Below, one piece after another: positions 17,656-25,924 of a DNA stretch of 42,940 nt. The first letter of the stretch is position 1. Every line of letters starts with the position of its first letter. The DNA comes from a virus: IMG/VR virus record IMGVR_UViG_3300013101_000024, positions 1-42,940 of that record; one strand, 5' to 3'. The notes beneath the pieces were generated by a model. It made no database searches. It saw only the letters and a program-made list of their open reading frames with translations, and was not told where the DNA came from. A program made the position numbers and the translations under genes.

Positions 17656-18348
17656 TTAAACATATAAAAACCATGAAAATACAAGGCGTCTATCTGTCGT
17701 TTTAACTAATGAAGGAAATGTTACTCTAGAAAACAATGTAAAATTTCCATTATAATTACCAACATCACTTTCAGCTGAATATAATCCAGCTTCACTTAAT
17801 TGTTTTCCATTAGCATAACCCACACCTACTGTTGTAGTTATTTTAACTATTAACCATCTATCATCATTTAAAGGATCTTGTTCAAACTCTATTGAATCAT
17901 ATGGTATCTTATAATATCCTTCTTCTGGATGATCAACATCTATTATATGATAATCTCCAGCTGAACTATCAGTTGCTGTTAACATTGCTTCAGCGGTTAA
18001 ATCATCATCAGTTAATACAGGTGGAGAAGGATTAAAAGGATCACCAAGAATAACACCACCAGTACCCAAACCAAACCAACTCAAAAATTCTTCTCGTGTT
18101 GAAGAAGCATTTGTATTTTGAAAATTCATCATACGTTGAGCTAACCATTCTCGACCTTGATAAAGTACTAAATTATGTTTTCCTAATAATTTTTTATTTC
18201 CATTATCATCAACATCATATATTTCTACATAACCAGTAGGCGGACTTTTTTCTCCTCTATTATCTCCAACATTCATTCTGTCTTTTAAACATTCTTCACC
18301 ATAAAAATCCCTTGCGAGAACCTCTATTGTTTTAACTTTTTTTGTCAT
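17656..18348 (-). CDS. Sheath-adjacent virion protein, unknown
   Basis: This 230-residue, acidic, beta-rich protein lies directly before the sheath (80-base gap). The N-terminus (GYVEIYDVDDNGNKKLLG then HNLVLYQGREWLAQRMM) and the C-terminal strand (TLFSRVTFPSLVKTTDRRLVFSWFLYV) resemble proteins annotated as virion structural in large environmental myophages. This is a recollection of style, not a search. A Gly-rich GLGTGG segment and LSEAGLYSA are visible mid-protein. AAGGAAA precedes the start, and a candidate promoter motif lies 39 bases further upstream. It could be a collar, terminator or fibre-attachment protein. No specific role can be supported. Confidence 0.6.
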   Translation of the reverse strand: MTKKVKTIEVLARDFYGEECLKDRMNVGDNRGEKSPPTGYVEIYDVDDNGNKKLLGKHNLVLYQGREWLAQRMMNFQNTNASSTREEFLSWFGLGTGGVILGDPFNPSPPVLTDDDLTAEAMLTATDSSAGDYHIIDVDHPEEGYYKIPYDSIEFEQDPLNDDRWLIVKITTTVGVGYANGKQLSEAGLYSAESDVGNYNGNFTLFSRVTFPSLVKTTDRRLVFSWFLYV

Positions 18349-18386
18349 TTTTTGTTTCCTTATAAACGTTGGGAATTTACTTTATA

Positions 18387-18396
18387 TTTTGTTCTA
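18387..18396 (-). promoter_or_regulatory. Candidate late promoter motif before 17656-18348 and sheath
   Basis: On the minus strand this reads TAGAACAAAA, then TATAAAG, 39 bases before the ATG at 18348, in a 57-base gap between two same-strand genes. It shares the core with the sites at 14562, 15123, 34873 and 40881. Confidence 0.4.
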
Positions 18397-18405
18397 AACT
18401 ATAGG

Positions 18406-21400
18406 TTATGTTGGTTGGATACAAAGTAACAATCTATCTCCATTCTCTTGTAATAAATAATCTTCAGTTTCTTGTAATATGTAAGCATTCAGATCTTCTA
18501 TTTCAATTTCTACTATATCTTGTCCATGAGTACAATCAAACAATCCTTGTGTTCCTTCGACATAAGCAAGACCGGTTGTATCGAGTGGAACACCATCAAA
18601 ATTAACGAATTCCCCTGTCTGATAAAACCTATATTCATCTGAATCTAAAGAAGCATTTAAGGGTCTTGACCACATTAATTTATAATTTAAAGAATCTATT
18701 GGTCTTTCAAATGCAACAGTAAAACCATCAGTTTGTTTATCAGTAACAATAAAAGGAATGATAGCTGTCGAATCACTTTCATTCAATAATTCTAAACTTA
18801 AACCATAATTATTATAAACTTCTCTTGGTTGTAATACTATTGTTGTAGATGTAATCCCTAAAGATAAATCTTCTACATCTTGTTTTTCATGGGTAATTAA
18901 AATCCATTCTAAATAATAATTATTAGAATCTATATTTCCAGAAAATTCTACTGTAAAATTAGTAGGGGTTCTTTCTATAATTGTATAGTGATAACAAGAA
19001 GGTATTATATCAATCATATTAGAAAGACTTATAGCGACTGTATAACCAGTACTATCTAAAAACTCTGGTGGTGGTGGTATATCTATAGTAATTCTATTTG
19101 TACCATCTGGTACATGAACAATACCTGAATTATTAGAATTATCATAATCACAAGATACATGATAATTATCAGAATCAGCTGCTCCAGAAATCATAGCTGT
19201 ATAACCACCTAAAGATTTTTCAGTTATTATATGACTATAGAATATTGGATTATTATCTACTGTATTAAATAAATTTAAAGTAAGAGCATAACCAGGAGTT
19301 TGTACATCTCTAAAACTACCATTTACTAAAATTTCACCATTATTAATTTGAGCTATATCATAATTCATAGGAATTCGATTTAATAAATTTGATGTAACTA
19401 TGGGTGCGTTTGGTGCATCTAAATTACTAGCATTATAAATAGCTGCTGTTCCATCTCCATAAAAAGCTGGACAATTTAACCTATCTGGAATACGATCAAA
19501 TATTTCTATAAATTCATTTTCTGGTTGATCTGTAACAGCACCAGTATCATGCCATGCACCACAATCATATGTTTCTCTTGAATAATATAAATTAGAAGTC
19601 CCATCTAAACAAACTAAAGGTTGATTTGTATAATCCATTTCCACATTAACAAATTGAGTACCTAATCCATGTTCTACTACCCAAACATTAGAAAGTTCTG
19701 TATGTCTATAACCAAATAAACCAGATTGACTACCATTTGTTATAGCAGCTTTACCAGTAATAGCTGCACTAAATGTAATAGTTAATTGAGAATCAGAATC
19801 AAATGAAATATTTGAAGGAGCAATTACATTATCACTTGAATTTATAACTTCAACATTTACATATTGATCATTTAATTGATGATTAATAACCCAAGTATTT
19901 GAAGTTATTGTTTGGTCATAAACAAAAGCATTTGTAGTATTAGGTTGATTTCCACTTGTTATTGCAGCATGCCCTTTTATAGCTGAACTAAATGTAATAG
20001 TTAATTGAGAATCTGAATCAAATAAAATATTAGAAGGTTGTATAGAATTATTACTTGAGTCTATAACTTCAACATTTACATATTGTTCACCTAAAGAATG
20101 ATTAATAATCCAAGTGTTAGAATCTACTATTTGATTATGTATAAATTTATCTGTATTGTTACCAGAAGTAATAGCTGCATATCCAATAATAGGACTAGTA
20201 AAAGAAATAGTTAATAAACCAGTAGAATCAAATGAAATGTTTGAAGGTTGTATAGAATTATTACTTGAGTCTATAACTTCAACATTTACATATTGTTCAC
20301 CTAAAGAATGATTAACATACCATGTATCAGATGCTATAATTTGTTCATATACAAAATGACCAGGATTAAGAACATTATTTCTAAAGGTAACATGACCAGT
20401 TACGGGAGTTTCAAAAAACAGTGTTGCTTGTATATCATTATCAAATATTATACTAGTAGGTTGTATAGTTTGTTCTAAATTCTTTTCACTACAACATGGA
20501 TGACTATCACCCGTAACAAAATCAAGAGCTTGTTGTTCAACATCTATAGTATCAAAAGTATCTTCAGTAACAATACTATTAAATAATCTATTTCTAAATT
20601 GTAATTGTTCAAGTGGTATTAATCTTGCTCTATAAGGTTTAAAAAACTCAACAACTTTACTCATTTGAGAAAAGAAGGAATCTAAACCAAAAAGAATATA
20701 ACTCATATTGATGAAACCAAAGCTAAGATTATTTCTTACCCACTCTCCCAGATCATTTAATAACGTTCCCACTACTTCAATATTACTGGATGCAAGATTA
20801 TCCAATTGATTTTTAATAGTAGGATTTAATTGTTCTAAAACTAAACCAGCATCAAAAGGCGTTTGTAAAAAATTACTTGAAATTACTCTTGTAAAAGTAT
20901 CAAGATATTGACTCCATCTATCTCTTTGTTGTTGACGAGATTCTAATTTACGACCAGTAATATATCTAAATTCATCTATAATATCTGTAGCAGTAATATT
21001 AGTACCATCATAACAAATAAAATCTGATGCAGGAGCACCTGTATAAAACTCTTTATTAAAAACATAAATACATGATAAATAAAGAGTTAGCATAGATGTA
21101 ATTTCACCAAGTATAGTTATTGCTGCATCTTGAGGTAATATAGCTATAACACCTTCATCTGGACTACCATTATTTTCCCATTCACTATGTTGATCTTGAA
21201 CTCTTCTAATTAATATACCTGTAGCTGCATCAATTGCTTCTTCATCAAATACAGGTTTAATAGCAAAATAAGGAGTTGTTGAAGGAAAGTTAATTTTATT
21301 ATCAGATAATAAATCTCTAATTTGTTCTTCTGTTTGCAACCAATGAGGATCAGAATCTGTTAGATATTTAAATGGTAAATAAACAGGTGAAGTATCACCA

Positions 21401-21939
21401 GAAGTTCCAGTTGTGATAATTCCTTTAAAAATTAAATCATTTGGGTTTTTTCTTATTCTCTCTTCTAATTGTAATGTAAATTCATATAAATCAACTTCAC
21501 CAACTCCATGATATCTAAAAACATCTAAAAGAGCTTGTGGTGTTCCCTTTCTTTTATATAAATTAACTAAATCTAAAAAGAAATTAATTTTATCTGTTGG
21601 TGGTTCATTTGTAGTTGAATCTTTTATTAAAGTAGAATAAGGATATCCAAAACTTCTAAATAACTCATCTAATTGATCATTTGGTAAAGTATTTATATCA
21701 CTAACATTAGCTTGATATGTAGATACTGTTCTATGGGAAGCATACCAATCTCTTAAAAAATCTTTAATTCTAATCCAATCTGGACTATTATAAGCAATTT
21801 GATCAACTACATTATTTAAAAAATTTTCAACAGTGGATTGTTCATTATGAGCTATAGCTTTAACAGGTGACGTAAGATCGGTAGTCTTTCCTTGAATTTC
21901 CTCAAGAATTTTCCAAAAATCTTCAATATTTCTAGCCAT
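18406..21939 (-). CDS. Baseplate wedge gp7-like protein with repeated beta domains
   Basis: This is a 1177-residue protein starting at the ATG at 21939, which overlaps the upstream stop (ATGGCTAG) behind GAGG; an in-frame upstream ATG at 21960 is less likely. Residues 1-180 contain LPNDQLDELFRSFGYPYS and YKRKGTPQALLDVFRYHG, a pattern of P2 gpI/T4 gp7 N-terminal wedge regions. About residues 490-766 hold four to five copies of a roughly 70-residue beta unit (W-x-(V/I)-x-H-x-L ... YVNVEVID ... PSNI ... LTI(T/S)F ... G-x-AAI). Two copies share a 73-base exact stretch at 20033 and 20243. Three further repeats (Y-x-L ... ID ... (F/Y)T ... DSxNY) follow. Such units occur in phage fibres and may bind carbohydrate. 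The gene joins wedge and receptor-binding functions by inference. Confidence 0.62.
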   Translation of the reverse strand: MARNIEDFWKILEEIQGKTTDLTSPVKAIAHNEQSTVENFLNNVVDQIAYNSPDWIRIKDFLRDWYASHRTVSTYQANVSDINTLPNDQLDELFRSFGYPYSTLIKDSTTNEPPTDKINFFLDLVNLYKRKGTPQALLDVFRYHGVGEVDLYEFTLQLEERIRKNPNDLIFKGIITTGTSGDTSPVYLPFKYLTDSDPHWLQTEEQIRDLLSDNKINFPSTTPYFAIKPVFDEEAIDAATGILIRRVQDQHSEWENNGSPDEGVIAILPQDAAITILGEITSMLTLYLSCIYVFNKEFYTGAPASDFICYDGTNITATDIIDEFRYITGRKLESRQQQRDRWSQYLDTFTRVISSNFLQTPFDAGLVLEQLNPTIKNQLDNLASSNIEVVGTLLNDLGEWVRNNLSFGFINMSYILFGLDSFFSQMSKVVEFFKPYRARLIPLEQLQFRNRLFNSIVTEDTFDTIDVEQQALDFVTGDSHPCCSEKNLEQTIQPTSIIFDNDIQATLFFETPVTGHVTFRNNVLNPGHFVYEQIIASDTWYVNHSLGEQYVNVEVIDSSNNSIQPSNISFDSTGLLTISFTSPIIGYAAITSGNNTDKFIHNQIVDSNTWIINHSLGEQYVNVEVIDSSNNSIQPSNILFDSDSQLTITFSSAIKGHAAITSGNQPNTTNAFVYDQTITSNTWVINHQLNDQYVNVEVINSSDNVIAPSNISFDSDSQLTITFSAAITGKAAITNGSQSGLFGYRHTELSNVWVVEHGLGTQFVNVEMDYTNQPLVCLDGTSNLYYSRETYDCGAWHDTGAVTDQPENEFIEIFDRIPDRLNCPAFYGDGTAAIYNASNLDAPNAPIVTSNLLNRIPMNYDIAQINNGEILVNGSFRDVQTPGYALTLNLFNTVDNNPIFYSHIITEKSLGGYTAMISGAADSDNYHVSCDYDNSNNSGIVHVPDGTNRITIDIPPPPEFLDSTGYTVAISLSNMIDIIPSCYHYTIIERTPTNFTVEFSGNIDSNNYYLEWILITHEKQDVEDLSLGITSTTIVLQPREVYNNYGLSLELLNESDSTAIIPFIVTDKQTDGFTVAFERPIDSLNYKLMWSRPLNASLDSDEYRFYQTGEFVNFDGVPLDTTGLAYVEGTQGLFDCTHGQDIVEIEIEDLNAYILQETEDYLLQENGDRLLLCIQPT
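20033..20315 (-). repeat. 73-base exact direct repeat inside the wedge gene, 210-base period
   Basis: Bases 20033-20105 recur unchanged at 20243-20315, exactly 210 bases (70 codons) away. This is the only long exact copy among the four to five diverged protein repeats, so the pair is probably the most recent duplication or is kept alike by gene conversion. Confidence 0.85.
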
Positions 21940-22609
21940 TAGGATCCTCACAATACTCATTATAATTAATCTTAAGATCGGGTTTATTTTGTAACATATA
22001 CCAATAGAACTGTTCAGTCAAATAAGCTTCATAACACGTTTCTAACATTGTTCCATGTGATACTATTTGCATATTATTATATCTTTCAAATCTATCATTA
22101 ATTTGTAAATCTAAATATAAATAAATTAATTTTGATAAAACAGTACCTAAATTATCATAGTCAGTAAATAGAACTGCTATATCACTAGTAGTATCAGTAA
22201 CCAAAGTTGTAGTTGTTGTCGTGTCAATCATAGTTAATGCAGTTGAATCATTTCTATAAACTAGAAGAGAATCTAACATTGTAAAATCATCTTGTTGTAA
22301 ATGAAAGATATTATCACCCGTTGAATCCATTATCAAATATTTAGAAGCCGCTGGATATATTTGGATTCTTGAATAAGCTATTCTTGGAATAAAGAATGGA
22401 TTGATTTCATCAACATATAAATAAGAATAATCTGGTTGATTATAATCATCCTTAAATAACATAGTTATAAAAGAATTTGGAGTTAAATATAAATCGGGTA
22501 TATCAACAGGGTTTGGTAATTGTTCCCTGTTCATTTCAGCATTTAATATAAATCGGCTAAAAGCGGATTGTAATTCAGGGACTAAAGAGTATGAAGTTAA
22601 AATCGCCAT
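21932..22609 (-). CDS. Unrecognised virion protein between wedge and HD genes
   Basis: This 225-residue soluble protein, rich in Asp, Tyr and Leu, has a Thr run near residues 129-134 (DTTTTTT). It starts seven bases after the HD-gene stop, with CGGAGTAA overlapping the end of that gene, and its stop overlaps the wedge gene start. This tight coupling implies a baseplate-related role. Alternating hydrophobic residues suggest mostly beta structure in the middle (PFFIPRIAYSRIQIYPA). I do not recognise the family. Confidence 0.6.
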   Translation of the reverse strand: MAILTSYSLVPELQSAFSRFILNAEMNREQLPNPVDIPDLYLTPNSFITMLFKDDYNQPDYSYLYVDEINPFFIPRIAYSRIQIYPAASKYLIMDSTGDNIFHLQQDDFTMLDSLLVYRNDSTALTMIDTTTTTTLVTDTTSDIAVLFTDYDNLGTVLSKLIYLYLDLQINDRFERYNNMQIVSHGTMLETCYEAYLTEQFYWYMLQNKPDLKINYNEYCEDPNG

Positions 22610-22616
22610 AATTGTT

Positions 22617-23183
22617 TTACTCCGAAATATCTGTTTGAATTAAATCAGCTGTTGAGAGCATATCTAATATATGTATAAATAATGTTTCAGGATTATAATC
22701 TTTAAAATCAAATTTTCCCATACTCGTAACATCTGTTGACCATTGTCCTGAATGAAATCTTATAGCTTCCTCCATAACAAAAAATTGTTCTTCAGTCATA
22801 ATTTTTTCAAATGTATTCTTATTTTGTGAAACCATATCCGCAGCATTTTTATCATGATACCTATCAGTATGTGGTCTATTACCCAATTGACCATATTTTA
22901 AAGAATCATGTAAAGCTGCTGCAAATAATAATTTATCTGCATCAGGAGTTTTCATTTTAATATTAAACATTCTGGATATTTTAGTTGTAGAATAAACTAA
23001 ATCATAGGTATGTTCTGATGTAGTTTGTACTTCACCATTCTTTTTCTTATGATATTTTAATGTTGATGCTGTAGGACGATTCCAAGAATCAGGTATTATC
23101 TTACAAATTTCACTGAATAATTTAAACCCTTTCGGGGTCATATTTTTTTCGAGAATTTCAAACAATTTCACTTTATAATTCAT
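22617..23183 (-). CDS. HD-domain phosphohydrolase
   Basis: This is a 188-residue protein. The metal-binding set is visible in order: H58 (TSEHTYDLV), H92-D93 (ALHDSLKYG), H110 (TDRYHDKNAADMV), H144 (IRFHSGQWS) and D174 (HILDMLSTADLI). The H...HD...H...H...D layout matches HD-superfamily hydrolases acting on nucleotides, including phage and host dNTP or (p)ppGpp-related enzymes. The substrate cannot be told. It sits in the structural cluster, between small virion genes and the gp7-like gene. AAAGGAT precedes the ATG. The role may be nucleotide-pool control or removal of alarmone-type signals during infection, which is inference. Confidence 0.78.
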   Translation of the reverse strand: MNYKVKLFEILEKNMTPKGFKLFSEICKIIPDSWNRPTASTLKYHKKKNGEVQTTSEHTYDLVYSTTKISRMFNIKMKTPDADKLLFAAALHDSLKYGQLGNRPHTDRYHDKNAADMVSQNKNTFEKIMTEEQFFVMEEAIRFHSGQWSTDVTSMGKFDFKDYNPETLFIHILDMLSTADLIQTDISE

Positions 23184-23210
23184 TTCTGAATCCTTTTTTT
23201 AAATTATATT

Positions 23211-23507
23211 TTATTCAAATTCCACAACAGTATAGCCTATGATTACCGGATCTTCCGTGCGACCTCTGTTTGCTTCTATTTGAGATGTATTTTTGAGATG
23301 CAACCGTACTACCACGGCACCTGCTGAAGAAGTACTATTACCTTCAACACCATTATTTAAAATAAAAGCTTTTGACAAATCTACAGGAACTATATTTTTT
23401 ATAGCGTTGTTAAATCCATTATTCATTTGTATTGTTCCTGTTTGAATATTTTTGAGTGTTAAACCACCACCACCACCACCGCTTACTAAAGTCATTAATG
23501 AACTCAT
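23211..23507 (-). CDS. Small Gly-rich virion protein
   Basis: This 98-residue protein starts at the ATG at 23507 (MSSLMTLVSGGGGGG), eight bases after GGAGG; a longer TTG-started frame from 23522 would run through this site. The poly-Gly stretch is followed by beta-rich sequence (TGTIQMNNGF, VVVRLHLKNTS, PVIIGYTVVEFE). Small proteins with an oligoglycine N-terminal arm and a beta domain occur among phage fibre and decoration proteins. The start overlaps the upstream stop by one base (TAATG), so translation is coupled. A paralog-like poly-Gly protein lies at 26642. The function is unknown. Confidence 0.58.
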   Translation of the reverse strand: MSSLMTLVSGGGGGGLTLKNIQTGTIQMNNGFNNAIKNIVPVDLSKAFILNNGVEGNSTSSAGAVVVRLHLKNTSQIEANRGRTEDPVIIGYTVVEFE

Positions 23508-23830
23508 TATGCAAACCTCCAATCACTATTTAAATCATCATAAACTAAAGAAAATGAAGTATTCGCATCCCAATCCATATCCTCTGATAACCCCATTATT
23601 TTGTTACCATCTCTTCCAATGGTTGTATTATTAGTAATCATATCACCTGCAGGAGAAAACCAAATTTGGTCTGTATCCTCTGGTGATACTGGTAAATTCA
23701 CTGTAAGATTACTATTGATTAAATATTTTTTATTTGATTCTAAAGTTGTATTACTAGTAATATGAGTCCAATCTGATTTCCACTCAGAACCCTCTATGGG
23801 ACCAATTCCCTCTATATTATGAATTTTCAT
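23507..23830 (-). CDS. Fibre-type small beta domain protein
   Basis: This is a 107-residue protein. The pattern is: W-T-x-I-T-S-N-T-T-L ... Y-L-I-N ... V-N-L-P-x-S-P-E-D-T-D ... TIGRDGNKIMG ... FSLVYDD. It is the small beta-sandwich unit found repeatedly in phage fibres and cyanophage virion proteins, where an L-P-x-S-P turn, a G-D/T-D-x-I-x-F strand and a final Y-D-x-x-x-x-W-R are conserved. It is probably a fibre or decoration subunit. A suboptimal AGAGGATA lies about 13 bases upstream of the ATG. It ends inside the start of the next gene. The match is from recollection of the family pattern. Confidence 0.6.
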   Translation of the reverse strand: MKIHNIEGIGPIEGSEWKSDWTHITSNTTLESNKKYLINSNLTVNLPVSPEDTDQIWFSPAGDMITNNTTIGRDGNKIMGLSEDMDWDANTSFSLVYDDLNSDWRFA

Positions 23831-23855
23831 AATTAATTATATCCTCTTTTATTTT

Positions 23856-24161
23856 TTATTTAACTTGACAAATCTCCCATTTTTGATATAAAAATCTAGT
23901 TATGGGTATTACTAAAAGATTACCACTTTCTTCTAACTGTATAAATATATATCGCCAGTTATAATGTTTAATAGTACCAATTTCATTATTTATTCTGACT
24001 CTAACATTTTTTCCTAAATCGGTATTAGTATGAAACATTAAATATGAGGCAATATTATCATATAATTTTTTAATAACTAGCGCTACAATTGCAACTACAG
24101 ATAATTGAAGATAAATTGTCCATGGAATTAATTGTATTGTACTTAATAGTTGTTCATTCAT
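23856..24161 (-). CDS. Mini membrane protein with MscS-like beta domain
   Basis: This is a 101-residue protein. One membrane helix spans about residues 15-31 (TIYLQLSVVAIVALVI), followed by a KKLYDN stretch. Residues 49-100 then read like the beta domain of mechanosensitive channel MscS: LGKNVRVRINNEIGTIKHYNW, IFIQLEESGNLLVIPITRFL. MscS proteins have the same order (G-x-x-V-x-(I/V) ... G-x-V ... I-x-L ... G ... (V/I)-(V/I)-I-P-N). The usual pore helix and alpha/beta domain are absent. The neighbours are a 3TM holin-like gene and small virion genes, so a lysis or membrane-tension role is conceivable. AGAGG precedes the start. The resemblance is a reading of pattern, not a computed match. Confidence 0.5.
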   Translation of the reverse strand: MNEQLLSTIQLIPWTIYLQLSVVAIVALVIKKLYDNIASYLMFHTNTDLGKNVRVRINNEIGTIKHYNWRYIFIQLEESGNLLVIPITRFLYQKWEICQVK

Positions 24162-24179
24162 AATATTGCCTCTTTATTT

Positions 24180-24824
24180 TTACCAGTTACTATTACCTTG
24201 AGAAGAACTAGCAATTTGTTTATTTTTACCTTGGTCTTGTAAAAACTTACTCATTGTTCTGTCACCAAACCACCACGTGACCGCAGAAACAGCTAAATAT
24301 ATAATTGTTGAAGTGACTTGTGTAAATATACCTACAGCTTGTTCAACAGAAAGTGATTCTATACCATTAGCTTTCATAATAGTCCAAGCTAAAAAAGTTA
24401 TGTAGGATGAAGTACCCATAAGATAAACAGTGAGACCTGGACGCATAAAACCATTTAACCAATCTACAAATGCAAATCCAGCTGCTATTAACAATCCAAG
24501 TAGTTTAAAGAACCAACCAGACCACTTAGAATCTCCAGCTTCCATAATCATATCTATCCATTTTTCACTAAACAATTGTTTTGATCCAACTTTTTGTGAA
24601 GTATCAAAAGCAGCAGCATCTGCTAATTCAACTTCTCCTTCAATACGAGCTTTAGTAACTTGAATTTGCATTCTAGCTTCTTCAATCATAGCACTTGTTT
24701 CAAGTTTAACCATACTTTGTTTATGCTCGTTATCCATTTTGGTAGTTTTATACTTTGTATAAGAAGTTATAGCATTACCAATTAATCCTGTTACACCACC
24801 GAGTATAATATCTAAACCAATCAT
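24180..24824 (-). CDS. 3TM holin-like protein
   Basis: This is a 214-residue protein. The first 100 residues hold a hydrophobic N-terminus and a polar helical stretch (HKQSMVKLETSAMIEEARMQ). Then come three membrane helices, roughly residues 104-121, 131-150 and 165-186. A W-L-N-G-F-M-R-P segment between helices 1 and 2 matches the (V/L)RP signature of the 3TM holin family from phages and gene-transfer agents. Holins disrupt the inner membrane at lysis time. The start is the ATG at 24824 after AAGGAG; an ATG three codons upstream is immediately stopped. Its neighbours include a small membrane protein and DUF5675 and HNH genes. Confidence 0.5.
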   Translation of the reverse strand: MIGLDIILGGVTGLIGNAITSYTKYKTTKMDNEHKQSMVKLETSAMIEEARMQIQVTKARIEGEVELADAAAFDTSQKVGSKQLFSEKWIDMIMEAGDSKWSGWFFKLLGLLIAAGFAFVDWLNGFMRPGLTVYLMGTSSYITFLAWTIMKANGIESLSVEQAVGIFTQVTSTIIYLAVSAVTWWFGDRTMSKFLQDQGKNKQIASSSQGNSNW

Positions 24825-24837
24825 TTCATTTTTCTCC

Positions 24838-25386
24838 TTAATAATTTCTTCTATATATTATCGCTTGATACCAAGATTTATGCCATTCTCTATTATAATT
24901 TGCTGTACTATTACAAGAATAACATAATGTTATTAAATTTCTTGGTTTACAATCTTTTTTATTATAATTAATATGATGAATACAAATATGTTTACTTATC
25001 ATATTACAACATGGATTTAAACATTGATAACCATCTCTTTCTTTAATAGAATTTTTATAATCTTGATCTAACCATTCTATACAATATGGATCACAACTTA
25101 TTCCACCTTTCCAATTATGATTATTTTTTCCTTTTAATTTAGCTCTAACTTCTGGTCTTTTAGCAGGATTTGTGTCTCCAAACATATTTAATCTATTTTT
25201 AGCTGCTATACTTAATTTTTTTCTTACTTCTAATTTTTTAGATGGATTTAATAAACCTTTTTTTGTTTGACTATTTTGCTTTTTTAAATTAGCACATTTG
25301 TTAGTTGTATCATTACAACACCATTTTTTAACATATGGAAAATAATGTTTAGCTTCTTCACCACAACCATATTCACATAGTTGCAC
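24838..25386 (-). CDS. HNH homing-type endonuclease with NUMOD3-like repeats
   Basis: This is a 182-residue protein starting with GTG at 25386 behind GGAGG. Its N-terminus is a Cys cluster (C4, C8, C23, C24, C31) likely to bind zinc. Two short NUMOD3-like helices follow (LLNPSKKLEVRKKL and TNPAKRPEVRAKL), then an HNH nuclease: HHIN at residues 137-140, N150 and zinc-type C155/C158 (LCYSCN), plus CLNPCC upstream. NUMOD3 repeats are typical DNA-binding parts of phage free-standing homing endonucleases. It interrupts the lysis/structural gene row and may have arrived by homing. No intron or split gene is visible around it. Its start overlaps the upstream stop by one base. Confidence 0.82.
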   Translation of the reverse strand: MQLCEYGCGEEAKHYFPYVKKWCCNDTTNKCANLKKQNSQTKKGLLNPSKKLEVRKKLSIAAKNRLNMFGDTNPAKRPEVRAKLKGKNNHNWKGGISCDPYCIEWLDQDYKNSIKERDGYQCLNPCCNMISKHICIHHINYNKKDCKPRNLITLCYSCNSTANYNREWHKSWYQAIIYRRNY

Positions 25387-25805
25387 TAAAACACCTCCTG
25401 TATTCTCAATTTAAACTTACCATATTCCATACTTTCCATAAATTGTCTAACTGTTACTCTTGAATTTAAAACTGCAATTTGTCCACCTAAAAATCCACTT
25501 TTCTGACCAAGCAATATACAACCAGCTACATGGGTTTTATAACCTTTATATTTATCTCCAGCATAATTGCCTGAATGTATTAATACATAAGTTCTATTTT
25601 CTACATGACGAACCCAGTAAATTCTACCATATTTATTAGACATTCGGATCTCAACATCATACACACCTGGGGGAATACATGAAATATTTTGTTGATTATC
25701 TCGCCATGGTAGTTCTAAAGTTCTACATCTAAAATCGGGGGTAACTAAAAGACCTTCTGTACCTTGATCACTTCTTCTGATCCGAAATATATTCACCTGG
25801 TCCAT
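25386..25805 (-). CDS. DUF5675 family protein
   Basis: This is a 139-residue protein. The strongly conserved patterns of the DUF5675 family are visible: RTLELPWRDNQQNISCIPPG-Y near residues 28-48, V-x-x-R-x-Y-(V/I)-L-I-H-S-G-N-Y near residues 68-80, and AGCILLGQKSG near residues 94-104. The Cys, His and Gly residues look like a catalytic or ligand site. The family is common in phages, often close to holins or lysins, and has no settled function, to my knowledge. The 3TM holin-like gene is two genes downstream, which fits. AAGGAA lies six bases before the ATG. Confidence 0.75.
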   Translation of the reverse strand: MDQVNIFRIRRSDQGTEGLLVTPDFRCRTLELPWRDNQQNISCIPPGVYDVEIRMSNKYGRIYWVRHVENRTYVLIHSGNYAGDKYKGYKTHVAGCILLGQKSGFLGGQIAVLNSRVTVRQFMESMEYGKFKLRIQEVF

Positions 25806-25906
25806 TTTAATTTCCTTATTAAATATTTACTTTTTTGAAAATTTTTACATCTTCTTATTTGCCATTTACGTCTTAATCTCCACATTATACGTACACAGTT
25901 ATTCAA
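25793..25906 (-). CDS. Possible TTG-started 37-residue basic peptide
   Basis: A perfect AAGGAGG stands at 25916-25922, right after the stop of the upstream gene and 120 bases before the next annotated ATG, so something is probably translated here. Nine bases later a TTG opens a 37-residue frame, MNNCVRIMWRLRRKWQIRRC and then a Lys/Arg-rich tail, whose stop overlaps the DUF5675 start. An internal ATG at 25885 is a second possible start. About 15 of 37 residues are basic and four are Trp, a composition of membrane-active or nucleic-acid-binding peptides. With so short a frame, chance cannot be excluded. Confidence 0.38.
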   Translation of the reverse strand: MNNCVRIMWRLRRKWQIRRCKNFQKSKYLIRKLKWTR

Positions 25907-25924
25907 AAATTATTTCCTCCTTAT

